Shown piece by piece: positions 30,309 to 42,424 of a stretch of 64,000 nucleotides of DNA (position 1 is its first letter; each line of letters begins with the position of its first letter). Under the pieces are notes generated by a model that was not told where the DNA came from, made no database searches, and was given only the letters and a program-made list of their open reading frames with translations. Made by a program: the position numbers and the translations under genes. The DNA comes from Prunus persica (Eukaryota; Streptophyta; Magnoliopsida; Rosales; Rosaceae). The stretch lies in assembly GCF_000346465.2 (NCBI RefSeq), contig NC_034014.1:25903506-25967505 (forward strand), read 5' to 3'.

Positions 30309-33300
30309 ATGAGGCAGATCTTTTTTAAATTCCTTCACGGGTACGGGTTCTTTCTCTTACGCATGAGCTTGAGCACGTTTGGATATGAATCTGATCACCT
30401 GGCTCTGCTAGACTTGAAGCGAAGAATAACTGAAGATCCTCTGCATCTCATGAGCACATGGAATGGTTCCATCAATTTCTGCAGCTGGGTTGGCGTTACA
30501 TGCAACCATTCCAACAAAAGAGTCATGACTTTGAACCTGGAAGCTCAAAAGTTGGCAGGCTCCCTACCACCTTCTATAGGAAATCTTACTTATCTCACTG
30601 GAATTAACTTGATAGACAACAACTTTCATGGTGAAATTCCTCAAGAAATGGGACGTCTGCTACGCCTGCAATATCTCAACCTGAGTTCCAATTCCTTTGG
30701 TGGGAAAATTCCAAGTAACATATCTCACTGTACACAGCTGAAAGTGCTTGATCTTGGTGTCAATAAACTTATTGGGTCCATTCCGGATCAACTCAGTTCA
30801 TTGTTGAATTTAACTCACCTATGGGTTGATGAAAACAATCTCACTGGAACAATCCCAGATTGGATAGGAAACTTTTCTTCTCTGTATGCTATTTCTCTTG
30901 CCCACAACAATTTTCAAGGAAGCATACCGAATGAGCTCGGGCGCTTAACAAGCTTGGGAAGTTTTGTAATTCCAGGGAATCAACTTTCTGGTATGGTTCC
31001 TTCTTCAATCTATAATATATCCTCCATATACTATATCACTGTTACTGACAACCAGCTGCATGGAGAGCTGCCAAAAGATGTGGGGATCACTCTTCCTAAT
31101 CTGGAGATATTTGCTGGTGGTGTCAACAAATTCACAGGTAGTATTCCTGTATCCTTGTCAAATGCTTCTAGACTTCGAAAGCTTGATTTTGCTGAAAATG
31201 GTCTCACTGGGAAACTCCCAGCTGAAAATTTTGGAAGCTTGCAAAGCTTATCTAGACTGAACTTTGATGACAATAGACTGGGAAGTGGAAAAACTGGTGA
31301 CCTGAGTTCTCTCAGTTTCCTTGCTAATTGTACTAATCTTGAGGTGTTGAGTTTTAGCCGCAATCGTTTTGGAGGAGAATTGCCAGAGTCCATATCCAAC
31401 CTCTCAACAAAAATTAGAATTTTTACAATGGGGGGTAATTTGATACAGGGAAGCATCCCTATCGGCATTGCAAATCTTGTAAACTTGACCAATCTAGGAA
31501 TGGAACAAAACTATTTTGGTGGCAGTCTTCCTGATGTAATTGGCAAGCTCCAGAAGTTACAAGGACTGTATTTGAATCTTAACAAGTTTTCGGGGCCAAT
31601 CCCATCCTCCCTAGGTAACTTGACTTCAGTAACAAGGCTCTTCATGGAGGGTAATAGGTTTGAGGGAAGTATACCTCCAAGCCTGGGAAACTGCCAAAGC
31701 TTATTGATGTTTAACCTTTCTAGTAACAGACTAAGTGGCACCATACCGAAAGAGGTTGTTGGGCTTTCATCCCTTTCAATTTCTTTGTCCATGTCAAACA
31801 ATTCTTTGACTGGTTCACTACCATCGGAAGTGGGTGAGTTGGTAAATCTCTCGGAGCTAGATGTATCAGGAAACAACTTATCAGGTGAAATCCCCATAAC
31901 CCTTGGCAGCTGCACTAGTTTGGTGAGCCTACATTTGGAAGGTAATGAATTGGAAGGAAACATTCCTGAAACTCTGACAAAATTAAGAGGCGTGGAAGAA
32001 ATAGATATTTCACGCAATCACTTATCTGGGAAAATCCCTGAATTTCTAGGTAAGTTTAGAGCTCTTAAGCAACTCAATCTTTCTTATAATGATTTTGAGA
32101 GTGCATTGCCTGAAGAAGGAATATTTTTAAATGCAAGTGGTGTCTCAGTTCATGGAAATAATAGACTGTGTGGTGGCATCCCAGAATTACTTCTACCTGT
32201 ATGCTCTAACAAAAAGCCTCATTCATCTCAAGGATTACTTTCCCCAAAAGTAGTAATTCCTGTAACTTGTGCAATTGGATTCATTGCCCTATCATGCTTT
32301 ATTGCTGCTTGTAGAATGGTAAAAAGGTCAAGAGGTCCACTTTTAACTTCACCTTCTTATGGGGATTGGAAATTAGCCGTCTCTTACTTAGAACTCGCTC
32401 AATCAACCAACAGGTTCTCTCTTGACAATCTCATTGGTTCAGGAAGTTTCGGTTCTGTGTACAGAGGAGTACTCTCTAGTAATGGCATGGTAGTTGCTGT
32501 TAAGGTATTAAACCTTAACCAAGAAGGAGCTTCCAAGAGTTTCATTGATGAATGCAAAGCTTTAAGAAGTATAAGGCACCGTAATCTTCTCAAGATCATA
32601 ACCGCATGCTCAAGCATTGACAACCAAGGTAACGAGTTCAAAAGTCTAGTTTCCGAGTTCATGGAAAATGGAAGTCTAGACCTGTGGCTGCATCCGAGGG
32701 ATGAAGAACAATCTCAAAGTAAGAGATTGAGCCTGATCCAAAGACTAAATGTTGCCATAGATGTTGCTTCTGCATTAGATTATCTACACCACGATTGTGA
32801 AACATGCATTGTTCATTGTGATTTAAAGCCAAGCAACGTTCTTCTTGATGAAGATATGGTAGCCCATGTTGGTGACTTTGGTCTAGCAAGGTTCCTTTTG
32901 GAAGTATCAAATAATCCCACCAAAACTCAAACCATGTCAGTTGGGCTGAAGGGTTCCATAGGCTATATTCCTCCAGGTATATGAAGTTTTATAATCCTCA
33001 TTTTTTTGTCTATTCCTATTAACTTATTATTAAAGAAAATTAAATCTCTATTGATATATATATATATATATATATATTTTAAATTATATACAACTCTATT
33101 TTTTTTATTGGAGAAGAACTATTCGCAAAATTTTATATAAGATATAAACTCTGAAGGTCAATTTACTGCGACATTCTAATTTATGTGTTGAATGACAGAG
33201 TATGGCATGGGAGGCCAAGTTTCCACACTTGGAGATGTTTATAGCTATGGGATACTGTTGCTAGAAATGTTCACAGGAAAAAGACCAACTGATGACATGT

Positions 33301-33656
33301 TCAAAGATGGTCTAAGCATTCACCAATTCACAGCCATGGCTTGTCCTGACCATGTCATGGACTTAGTTGAGCCTTCATTGCTCCTTGAAACGGATGACGA
33401 GAATGATGAAGATGACAAATATGGAAATCGCAAAGAAGAAAGACCCGTAGCAGGATATAGAGATCCTGGCCCAGTCAAAGCAAAAAGATTGGAGGAATGC
33501 TTGGATTCATTGATGCAGATAGGGCTCTCATGCTCTGCAACATCACCAAGAGACCGGATGTCTATGGATGTCGTCGTCAACAAAATGAATGCAATTAGAG
33601 ACTCATATCTCAATTTAAGAAGCAGAAGAAGACGACGATCTAAAAGTACAAGATAG
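30309..33656 (+). CDS. LRR receptor-like serine/threonine kinase, subfamily XII (At3g47570-like), tandem copy 2
   Basis: Two exons, 30309-32976 and 33199-33656, intron 32977-33198 with an expanded (TA)n run; product 1041 aa. Same architecture as copy 1: signal peptide ([17 protein letters not shown]), N-cap, about 20 LRRs, membrane helix, non-RD kinase ([37 protein letters not shown]). Differences from copy 1 are few and lie mostly in LRRs 3-8, LRRs 13-17 and the juxtamembrane part (for example [13 protein letters not shown] versus [20 protein letters not shown] versus LTSLGSF); the kinase is almost unchanged. That suggests a shared signalling output with possibly shifted ligand recognition, which is inference. 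The C-terminus is Arg/Ser-rich and length-variable. Confidence 0.92.
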
Positions 33657-34064
33657 GCTAAGTTTGTTAACTAATCTCAATACCCTCATCTATATGCAAG
33701 AAATATTTTGATAAAGGATATTATATGTATCAGTCTCTGTGAGATCATGTGAGGTTGAATTCACTTATAGTGGTCCACTTAGTTCGTCATGGTGCAATGA
33801 CTTTCTAAGATTAAAATAGGGGAATTTCCACAACCTCAACTAGTTCATTGGGGCTCTACTGAACCACGGGAGTCTATGTCCAGACACGTGAACTTATCAT
33901 TTGAAAAGAGAAAAGTTGGTCTACACAAAGTCACAAACTATCATTTTTCTAAAACTGGCATAAAGTAATGAAGCATTCTTTCTGCAATCAGATTATTTAT
34001 TCTAATAAGGATTTGCCTGTTTTTATGTATCATGTGTGTATGTGACATCAAGTCATGAATTCAG
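33657..34064. other. 3' flank of receptor kinase 2 with an empty copia site
   Basis: At about 33742-33765 the sequence GAGATCATGTGAGGTTGAAT is uninterrupted, which is the pre-insertion site of the copia element downstream of copy 1. The stretch 33770-33880 is weakly repeated at 47850-47960. At 34025-34064 it matches the 3' flank of the third receptor kinase (TATCATGTGTGTATGTGACA). No gene. Confidence 0.7.
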
Positions 34065-35387
34065 GGTGTATACTCACCACCACCACTGATATCTGTCTCA
34101 TTATTAATCTTAATTAATTTTATGTAAGAATAAATAAATAAATAAGGGGCCACAGCCTTCTCTTTTCTCCCCCTCTTTCCTCCTTTTCCCCCTTCCTTTT
34201 AATTTTTTTTTATGTTGATGAGCTTGTGGGGGGCCAAGCCCCAAGACACACTTAAACAAGATTACTAGTACAAACTAGACGGGTTTAACCCCTGCAACAT
34301 CTTCAGCGAGAATTGAGCTCACCCAAGCCGGACCATTATCAAGGAAACGCACTCCCATCTAGGCCTGGGCACGGTTCGGGTCGGGTCAAATTTTGGCCGA
34401 CCCGCGGGCCAAACCGAAGGAGAGCTCGGTTCTCGGGTCGGGTCGGGTCTAGGATGAAACCCGAAAATGGGCCAAACCGGAAATGGGCTCGATTCTCGGT
34501 TCGGTTCTGATTCTTCTCGGTTTGGGCTTGAGCCCATTTTTACAATTTTCCAAAAACCCAAATCTTATTTATTTTCGGCCAAAAAAAGCCCAATTCATAT
34601 TTTTTAGCAAAACAAAGCCCAAATCCGATTCCCTTTCAGCCAAAACCCTTTTGTTTGTTGTCAAATTGCCAAAACCTATTAAATTCTTATGAACAAGCCC
34701 AAAACACTTTTTACTTCTCTTTCAAAACCTAAAAATCCATCATTCCAATCTAAGTTTCTAAACTAAATAAATCTCATACACACATTCAACCAACCAACCA
34801 ACCAAGAAAGGAAATATAATCTCTTACAAACCATTACAAAAAATAATATACAAACCATTACAAAAAATAATACACAAACCAAATTAAACTTATGACATTA
34901 AAGATTACAACCCATCACAAAAATACACATAGAGATAATATCCTTGCAAAAAATATGATGCATCCATTCTTCCAAAAGCCTTCACAAAGCAACCTACACA
35001 ACACTTAAAAGAATTAACACAAAGTTTCACCATCAACAAATCATAATTAAAATAAGAAGCAATAAAAATACCTTCCAACATATCTTAATCACACTAAGAA
35101 GGGAGAGTCTTATTCAAATTTGTAGTTGATGTTTTACTCCCCATTTCTACAATATATAATAAAATAAATCAAACCAATTTGAGATTACAAAAACCAGAGT
35201 CAAAACAGAATTTTCTATCCAAAAACCAGATTTCAACATATATTCTATCCAAAAACCAGATTTCAACAGAGTCAAAACAGAGTATTCCCATCCATAAATA
35301 GACTAAAACAGATACAATCCAATTACCAGATTTAATCACTCCTAAATATTACTTTCCTATCCATAAATGGATTAAAACATATTACAG

Positions 35388-35612
35388 CAGCAGCAGCAGC
35401 AGATTACAGATTACAGATTACAGCAGCAGCAGATTACAGATTACAGATTACAGCAGCAGATTAAAACATAAAACATAAAACAAAACAGATTACAGATTAC
35501 AGATTACAGCAGCAGATTACAGATTACATATTAAAACAAAACAGATTACAGATTACAGATTACATATTAAAACAAAACAGATTACAGATTACAGATTACA
35601 TATTAACTCAAA
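35388..35612. repeat. ATTACAG/CAGCAG minisatellite inside the hAT element
   Basis: Many repeats of GATTACA with interspersed CAGCAG and ATTAAAACAAAACA units, grouped in higher-order blocks. Non-coding. Confidence 0.9.
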
Positions 35613-36763
35613 ACAAAACAATAATAGGGTTAGAAGCAATTTACCTCCATTTAAGCAAAATTTCCGATACTTTCAAAGCTCACAGCAGCAGAAATGCAAA
35701 ACAACTGTGAATGAAAACAAAACTAGGGTTAGGTTACAAACAAGCTTCATTCCTTTCATAAATTCAAACCAATTTCAAACCAAATACCCTAAAATACCCA
35801 CTGCTCTACAAAAACCCTAAAATAATCTCTCAAATTTACTGGAATTTGCCAAAGGGAAAGCAGGCCAACTTCCAGAATCTAAGAATGGTTTAGATGGGCA
35901 GTTTTTGGGAAGTGTGTGTCACAAATCTGTTATAGGTATATATCATTCTGATATATACAATTTGGTTTTCAATTTTACTAGATTAAATTTAAAACTTGAT
36001 TATGTGGGAATGGAGCTCAGTGGAAGGAGAAGTCGTTTTGTAAGAATGAATGAGCTTGTCCACTGCCCAAAACACGTCCAGTGTTTCATCTCATCATCGC
36101 AAACCACAACCCAACAAATCAAGATTTGCACGCTTTAAACCAAACCAAAACTACTGTGAAAATTTGAAGGAAAATTAATTAAAATTTGAGCCTCAGTGTG
36201 TGTAACAATCAGATCATTCACCCTAAGGTCTCACTGAAATCCGCTAAGATATTTAAAAATTATCATCATAAGCTCCATACTGCCATATAAACCCTACCAA
36301 ACAAGAACAATTTTACAGCAAAAAAAAAGCCAATAAATTTGAGAAAATTTTTATGGGTTTTGCCAGAAAGTCAAAAAGATTATATGGGTGACTTTGGAAA
36401 AAAGCACTTTTCAAAACTACAGATTGGAAGATAACAGAAAACAGATTAAGAGTGCTCAGACAGCCAAGGGTTTGTAATCAAACTTTTGGGAGAAGAACCC
36501 AGATCATAAACTCTAGTCCACAAATAGCCTCATCACCGCACACTTCTGATTTAACAGAAAACACTTCCCATAGCTCCCATAGCATATATCATTCTCATAT
36601 AGGTATAAATTTCAAAGCAAAATAAAAATAAAAATAAAAACCCTACAATGCACAGACGAGAGAATTTACCTTCGGCAATGGAGGTGGTTGTGGCGGCTCT
36701 TGATCGGGTTTGTGTTGTGTGTACCTGAAACATAGAGGGGTGATGTGGGTTAGGCTGAGGTCG

Positions 36764-36768
<5 letters not shown>

Positions 36769-36813
<45 letters not shown>
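36769..36813. repeat. (GA)n microsatellite
   Basis: About 22 GA units directly before the 170-bp repeat array in the hAT element. Confidence 0.9.
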
Positions 36814-36818
<5 letters not shown>

Positions 36819-37335
36819 GATGATACCTAGGCCTGGGCGGGAGATCGTGAAATCGCAGCAGCCACAGGCACAGCCGCAGCAGAGGTGCAGCTCTGGATTG
36901 AAGATTTGAGCAGCCACAGTCACAGCCGTTAGGTCAAAATAGAAGAAGAAATGAAAAACTGAAGGGAAGAGAAGAGAAGAGAGAGAAGGGATGATACCTA
37001 GGCCTGGGCGGGAGATCGTGAAATCGCAGCAGCCACAGGCACAGCCGCAGTAGAGGTGCAGCTCTGGATTGAAGATTTGAGCAGCCACAGGCACAGCACA
37101 GCCGTTAGGTCAAAATAGAAGAAGAAATGAAAAACTGAAGGGAAGAGAAGAGAAGAGAGAGAAGGGATGATACCTAGGCCTGGGCGGGAGATCGTGAAAT
37201 CGCAGCAGCCACAGGCACAGCCGCAGCAGAGGTGCAGCTCTGGATTGAAGATTTGAGCAGCCACAGGCACAGCACAGCCGTTAGGTCAAAATAGAAGAAG
37301 AAATGAAAAACTGAAGGGAAGAGAAGAGAAGAGAC
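36814..37335. repeat. Three tandem copies of a ~171-176-bp unit inside the hAT element
   Basis: Units start at about 36814, 36985 and 37161. Each begins GAAGGGATGATACCTAGGCC and includes CAGCAGCCACAGGCACAGCC and GCAGCTCTGGATTGAAGA. Each contains CTAGGCCTGGGC, the same word as the element's left terminus. Confidence 0.92.
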
Positions 37336-37689
37336 TCGGGTGTCTCGTGCGAGACAGAGGGATACGGAAGGAAAAGAAAAAAAAATAAATCTGAGGGATA
37401 CGCTGCAACATGTCTCACATGCAACTATTTTTTGGCCAATCAAACGACGCCACGTGTAACGTATATATATATTTAAATATTGTCCGGTTCGGTTCAGGTC
37501 CACCGGTTCTGAAAAACTTGGAACCGAAGGCCGAACCGTGAACCTTCGGTTCGGTTCAGGTCCATGGTTGACTTTTTCGGTTTGGTCAAAATTCTTCCTT
37601 TTTCGGTTCGGTTTGGTTTGATTCGGTCGGTTTGATCGGTTTTTCGGTTTTTATGCCCACCTCTACTCCCATCCCAGGTCACCATTGTA

Positions 37690-39075
37690 ACTCGAATTTG
37701 CCAAGCAGTCAGCTACACAATTCTGCTCTAGGAAAATATACCCGACAACACAATTATCAATTTTCTCCATGAGCTCCCTGCATTCACATATCACACCAGC
37801 AAGAGGGTGAAAGTTTATGGCATCAGGAGATTGGATTAGTTGTACTATATTGTTGAATCCATTTCCACAGTGAGGTTAGATACCCCACGGTCAACAGCAA
37901 GCTTGAGACCAAAAGCCACCCCCCAAATTTCTGCATCCAGTATCTGACCATTGCCTATATTGGCTACAAATCCAGCAATCCATTCCCCAACAGAGTTGCG
38001 AATAACACCGCCAGCACCAATAGTTCCAGTCGTAATTCCACAAGAGCCGTCAACATTCAATTTAAAGCAACCGAAGGCAGGGAGTTCCCAGGCCAGAGAA
38101 ACAGGAACTTAGTCTTGGAGGTGGAAATATAAGCCTGTGCGAACCATTCTTTGGCAGCAGTCAAAATAAGTTTCTGAGCTGAGGTCTAAAAGGAAATTCA
38201 TCCTCATCATTAAAAACATAATTATTCCGCCATTTCCAAATATACCAGTAAGTATAGACAAACACCACGCTCAAAGGAAGCCCACCCCTCCAAATATCTT
38301 TTAGAGAGTAAGTTATTAGCTATAGCCAGAGTTTAATCTCAGTCTGGAAAAATTGGGGTTCCTTGTAAGGATGGCAAAACAGCCTTCCAAACGTCTTTAG
38401 TTCTATAGCAATCTCTAAGAATATGAAGGATGGATTCGGAGAGCCAACCACAAATCATACAAGAGGGATCCAGAGTTAGGTGTCTTTTCACTGGCTGATT
38501 ATTAGACGGGACTTTTCCTTGATAAATCAACCAAGCAAAGATTTTCAGTTCAGGAGGGATCTTCAATTTCCAAAGATTGTCCCAGTATGAGTCAACCCAA
38601 CCAATCTCAGCAAATAAAAGTTCATAGGCCGACTTAACAGTGAAAATCCCATCAGCAGCAGGTTTCCAAATTTGTGAGTCCTGTAAATTACAATTGAAGC
38701 CCACGAGAGAATATATAACTTGTTGAACAAGATCCTCACGGAGTATTGTACGAAGCTTCCGTATATCCCACCAACCATTTCTGACAAAGCTAGCCACATT
38801 ACAATCCAATGTGTCGGAGTACAGAGTTCTCCCATGTTGCATTAGAGGACGATCAGTAATCCAGTGATCTTTCCAAAACTTTACAGCATACCAACTCTCC
38901 ACACCAGCCCTTGTTTAAGGAGTTCGACACCATGCAAGATCCCTCTCCACGTAGACGAACAACCCTTCTTTTCTTTCAAAGAACTATCCAAGATGGATTT
39001 GCCTTTCAAATACTTCCCCTCAAAAATTTTGGCCCATAATCCTTGGTCTTTGCAATGCAATTTTGTTAAAGTTAA
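37690..39075 (-). pseudogene. LINE fragment: zinc-binding region and RNase H-like domain
   Basis: On the minus strand, 38902-38339 encodes the reverse-transcriptase zinc-binding region (FWKDHWITDRPL; FTVKSAYELL; CMICGWLSESILHILRDC). The frame then moves through a linker to an RNase H-like domain at 38060-37845 (MNVDGSCGITTGTIGAGGVI; LDAEIWGVAFGLKLA) that continues to about 37690. This is the 3' part of plant L1-type ORF2. Stops and frame changes are present. Confidence 0.85.
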
Positions 39076-39421
39076 TGCACACTTGTGTCTTGAATAATAT
39101 AGAATAATCTAGAAAAATTAAGATAAATTGACAAGTTAAAGTTACTAGAAACATCCTACTAATTATATAATGTATTATAACTAGAGATATCTAGAATTAG
39201 AAGACAATTTGTGCGCTGAAAATGACTTTGGAAAAGTCAGTTACTGTGCAACCGACTTGTCCAAAGCAAAGTTGCTGACTTAGCATCCCTATATATAAGC
39301 TAGCAGCCCACTTATGTATTCAAGCAAGAAAAGCTAAAAAACTACAACTGTCCAACTCTCTCTATTAGCCAACTCTAGTATTAAAGCCTTGTACCTTTCC
39401 TATTTCAATTAATAAAATAAA

Positions 39422-40893
39422 GGCCAAAAGTTACTTTTGGTCCCTATAGTTTGGTACTTCAACCACTTTTGACCATTTAGTTTCAATTCCGTCAATTTTG
39501 CCGTTGTAGTTTTGTATTTGTAGCAATTCAAGGACATGTTAGTATTCTTGTCAATTTCTTTAAAGATGTAAGGGGCAATTTCGTCAACCGAAAATCCTTG
39601 AACGTAAAAGCTTGTCTGAAATTCTCCCCATTTCATATTAGGGCTCGAAATTCAACCACTAATCCCAATTTTTGAAGAACCCTAAACCCAAATGACCAAT
39701 TTCAAGCCCTAATATGAAATTAAGGGAGTTTCAAATGAGCTTTTGTAAGATCCCACATCAACCAACGGAGAGGGGGTGATGTGCCTTATATGTGCACACC
39801 CACATCCATCTAGCACGAGGCCTTTTGGGAGCTCACTGGCTTCGGAGTAGTAGGAACTCCGAAGTTAAGCGAGTTGGGGGCTAGAGCAATCCCAGGATGG
39901 GTGACCCACTGGGAAGTTGCTCGTGAGCTCCCAGAAACAAAACCGTGAGGGCCAGAGAGGGGGGCCTAAAGCGGACAATATCGTGCTACGGCGGAGCCGA
40001 TCCCGAGATGTGACAATTTGGTATCAGAGCCACTCTGCCGTGTGGTGCGAGTGTGCCAACGAGGACGTCGGGCCCTTGAGGGGGGTGGATTGTAAGATCC
40101 CACATCGACCAACGGAGAGGGGGTGATGTGCCTTATATGTGCACACCCGCATCCATCTAGCACGAGGCCTTTTGGGAGCTCACTGTCTTCGGAGTCGTAG
40201 GAACTCCGAAGTTAAGCGAGTTGGGGGCCAGAGCAATCTCAGAATGGGTGGCCCACTGGGAAGTTGCTCGTGAGCTCCCAGAAACAAAACCGTGCGGGCA
40301 GTGAGGGGGGCCCAAAGCGGACAATATCGTGCTACGGCGGAGCCGATCCCGGGATGTGACAATTTGGTATCAGAGCGGCCCAAAACGGACAATATCGTGC
40401 TACGGCGGAGCCGATCCCGGGATGTGACAATTTGATTGTAAGATCCCACATCAACCAACGGAGAGGGGGTGATGTGCCTTATATGTGCACACCCACATCC
40501 ATCTAGCACGAGGCCTTTTGGGAGCTCACTGGCTTCGGAGTAGTAGGAACTCTGAAGTTAAGCGAGTTGGGGGCTAGAGCAATCCCAGGATGGGTGACCC
40601 ACTGGGAAGTTGCTAGTGAGCTCCCAGAAACAAAACCGTGAGGGCCAGAGAGGGGGGCCTAAAGCGGACAATATCGTGCTACGGCGTAGCCGATCCCGGG
40701 ATGTGACAGCTTTTATGCTCAAGGATTTTGGATTGACGAAATTGCCCCTTGCACTATCAAAGAAATTGATAGGAATACTAACTTGTCCTTAAATTGCTAC
40801 AAATACGAAACTACAGAAATTGACGAAATTGGAACTACAGGGTCAAAAATGGTTGAAGAACGAAACTACAAGGATCAAAAGTGACTTTTAGCC
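39422..40893. mobile_element. Mutator-like (MULE) element with long TIRs and perfect 9-bp target duplication
   Basis: Flanks TAAAATAAA at 39413-39421 and 40894-40902. The terminal inverted repeats are about 220-250 bases: left GGCCAAAAGTTACTTTTGGT, right reverse complement GGCTAAAAGTCACTTTTGAT, with similarity continuing through TTTGTATTTGTAGCAATT. No transposase. It carries the Cassandra element inside. Confidence 0.9.
39744..40708 (+). mobile_element. Cassandra TRIM with three LTRs
   Basis: Cassandra is a small non-coding LTR element whose LTRs carry 5S rRNA-like sequence. Here three LTRs (39744-40015, 40091-40361, 40437-40708; about 272 bp each, TGTAAGATCC to GATGTGACA) are separated by two 75-bp internal parts. 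The first internal part begins with a primer-binding site TGGTATCAGAGC (40019-40030). The second has the same start and then switches to a copy of the LTR's 3' end. A perfect 5-bp duplication GCTTT (39739-39743, 40709-40713) flanks the whole array. The 5S-like part of each LTR includes AACTC(C/T)GAAGTTAAGCGAG and GGATGGGTGACCCACTGGGA or close variants. Confidence 0.93.
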
Positions 40894-40914
40894 TAAAATA
40901 AAACTACTTTGTTA

Positions 40915-42424
40915 CGCTTTCAAAAGTTTTCCTTTCCAAGTTAAGCTATTGTCCTAAACACTACCAACCATTCTCTTAACCTCTTCTCCCTTAAACTAAC
41001 AAATCTCCACCTAGTTTTAGCCAGTAAAGCTTGGTTCATATCAAAAGTCCTTTTAAAACCCAAACCACCTTTTCTTTTGGGTATACATGCCAAGTCCCAT
41101 ATACAAAGATGAACCTTTTTTTTTTCTCACTTCCTCCCCAGAAAAAATTCCTATTCACACGATCTAAGTCCTGACGAGTGCTTGCAGGAAGCTTAGCAGT
41201 TTACATAGCATAAATAGGGATTGCAGCTATGACAGCTTGAATCATGGTAGCTCTACCAGCAAGAGATAGAAGCTTGCATTTCCAGGACGCTAATCTCTTT
41301 TGAACTTTATCCACCAACCTGCTGTGGGTGTTTCTAGTCACTCTAGCATGTAAAAGGGGCATCCCTAAATAATTCCCCAAATTATCCATGAGAGGAGACC
41401 CGCATATGCAGCTAATTGCTTTGGCAATAGCATTATCGATGTTAGGGGAGCAATAGATAGCAGACTTTTCAAAATTTACCGTCTCTCCAGACATTTGGAA
41501 AAAAGAGTCCAAACAACTCTTCATGATTCTAGCTTGCTTAGAACTAGCTTCAGGAAATAAAATAAAATCATCAGCAAAGAACAAATGCGATATAGACACC
41601 CCAGACTGAGAAGATTTAACCGGATTCCATTTTTTCCTCATAACAGCATCAAAAATAATATGAGATAGTTTCTCAATGCACAGGACAAACAAATAAGGAG
41701 AGAGAGAGAGTCTCCTTGCCTGATATTGTTGCTAGGTTTGAAAACATCAATAAGCTCGCCAATGACACAAACTTGGTATTTCAGTAGAGATACAAGCCAT
41801 GATTAGGTGAATAAGATTGGGAGGCAGACCCACTTTAGTAATCACATACTTGATAAAATTCCAATTCAGCCTATCATACGCTTTGGACAAATTAATCTTC
41901 CAGGCCATGAATCCTTTTTTCCCCTTAGAGGTTTGAAACTTGTGCATGAGCTCTTGGGCAATAAGAATGTTATCAGTTATATGTCTTCCGGGCATAAAAC
42001 TAACCTGGTTAGGGCTGATAAGCTTAGACATATCAGTGGCCTCAAACGAGCAACAATGATTTTGGAAATAACTTTGTACAAGGTGCAACACAGACTAATT
42101 GGTCTAAATTGCATCATAGATTGAGGGTTGTCCACTTTAGGAATCAGCATAATCAGAGTATCATTAAGCCTCGTAGGTACAGTACAATCTTCCATAGCTT
42201 TACGGATCAGATCTACAATTTCATTATCACAAATACTCCAGTGATTCTGATAGAAAGGAGCAGGAAAACCGTCAACTCCCAGAGCTTTGAGGCTTCCAAT
42301 GCTAAATAGACTTTCTTTCACATCCATTATATCAATGCTTTTATTCAAGTGGTTAAGATCCATGGAATCAATGCTAGGAAAAAAATTAGGGATATCACAA
42401 TTAGTTGGCATCACTAGAGATTGA
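40915..42424 (-). pseudogene. LINE fragment: reverse transcriptase domain
   Basis: On the minus strand from 42414: a fingers/palm region (GSLKALGVDGFPAPFYQNHW; RPISLCCTLYKVISKII), then PNQVSFMPGRHITDNILIAQ and INLSKAYDRLNW, then the active-site region SHLFFADDFILF at about 41580-41610 and YLGMPLLHARV. The domain continues into the start of the zinc-binding region (KGGLGFKRTFDMNQALLAK at about 41010-41080). Frame breaks near 41990 and 41740. Confidence 0.87.

Larger units (their letters stand above)
34360..37665. mobile_element. 3.3-kb non-autonomous hAT-type element with perfect 8-bp target duplication
   Basis: The flanks are CTCCCATC on both sides (34352-34359 and 37666-37673), inside the final codons of the LINE. 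The ends are inverted: TAGGCCTGGGCA on the left, and TAGAGGTGGGCA as the reverse complement of the right end. The first and last 200 bases are full of GGTTCGG/CCGGTTC subterminal repeats. The 3 kb between them shows no transposase; it holds a CCAAC run, an ATTACAG/CAGCAG minisatellite, a (GA)n run and three 170-bp repeats. Confidence 0.88.
39084..40915. repeat. Probable solo LTR inside the LINE, itself interrupted by a Mutator-like element
   Basis: LINE coding similarity stops at about 39075 and resumes at about 40920. With the Mutator-like element removed, the roughly 350 bases left begin TGTGTCTTGAATAATATAGA, contain CTATATATAAGC (TATA) and AATAAAATAAAACT, and end near TTGTTACG. That layout suits a copia-type LTR, but I could not find a target duplication. 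Confidence 0.4.

Noticed and set aside
35388..35612. Regularly repeated units that could be mistaken for a CRISPR-like array
   Set aside because: Short, irregular ATTACAG/CAGCAG units without unique spacers, inside a plant hAT element.
36750..37503. Minus-strand open frames repeating a Cys/Ala-rich peptide
   Set aside because: They are translations of the 170-bp tandem repeats and the (GA)n tract in the hAT element; no start context, domain or splice structure supports a gene.
39838..40660. Three stretches resembling 5S rRNA genes
   Set aside because: The similarity lies inside the three Cassandra LTRs, which carry 5S-derived sequence as a family trait; flanks and target duplication belong to the retroelement, not to a 5S array.
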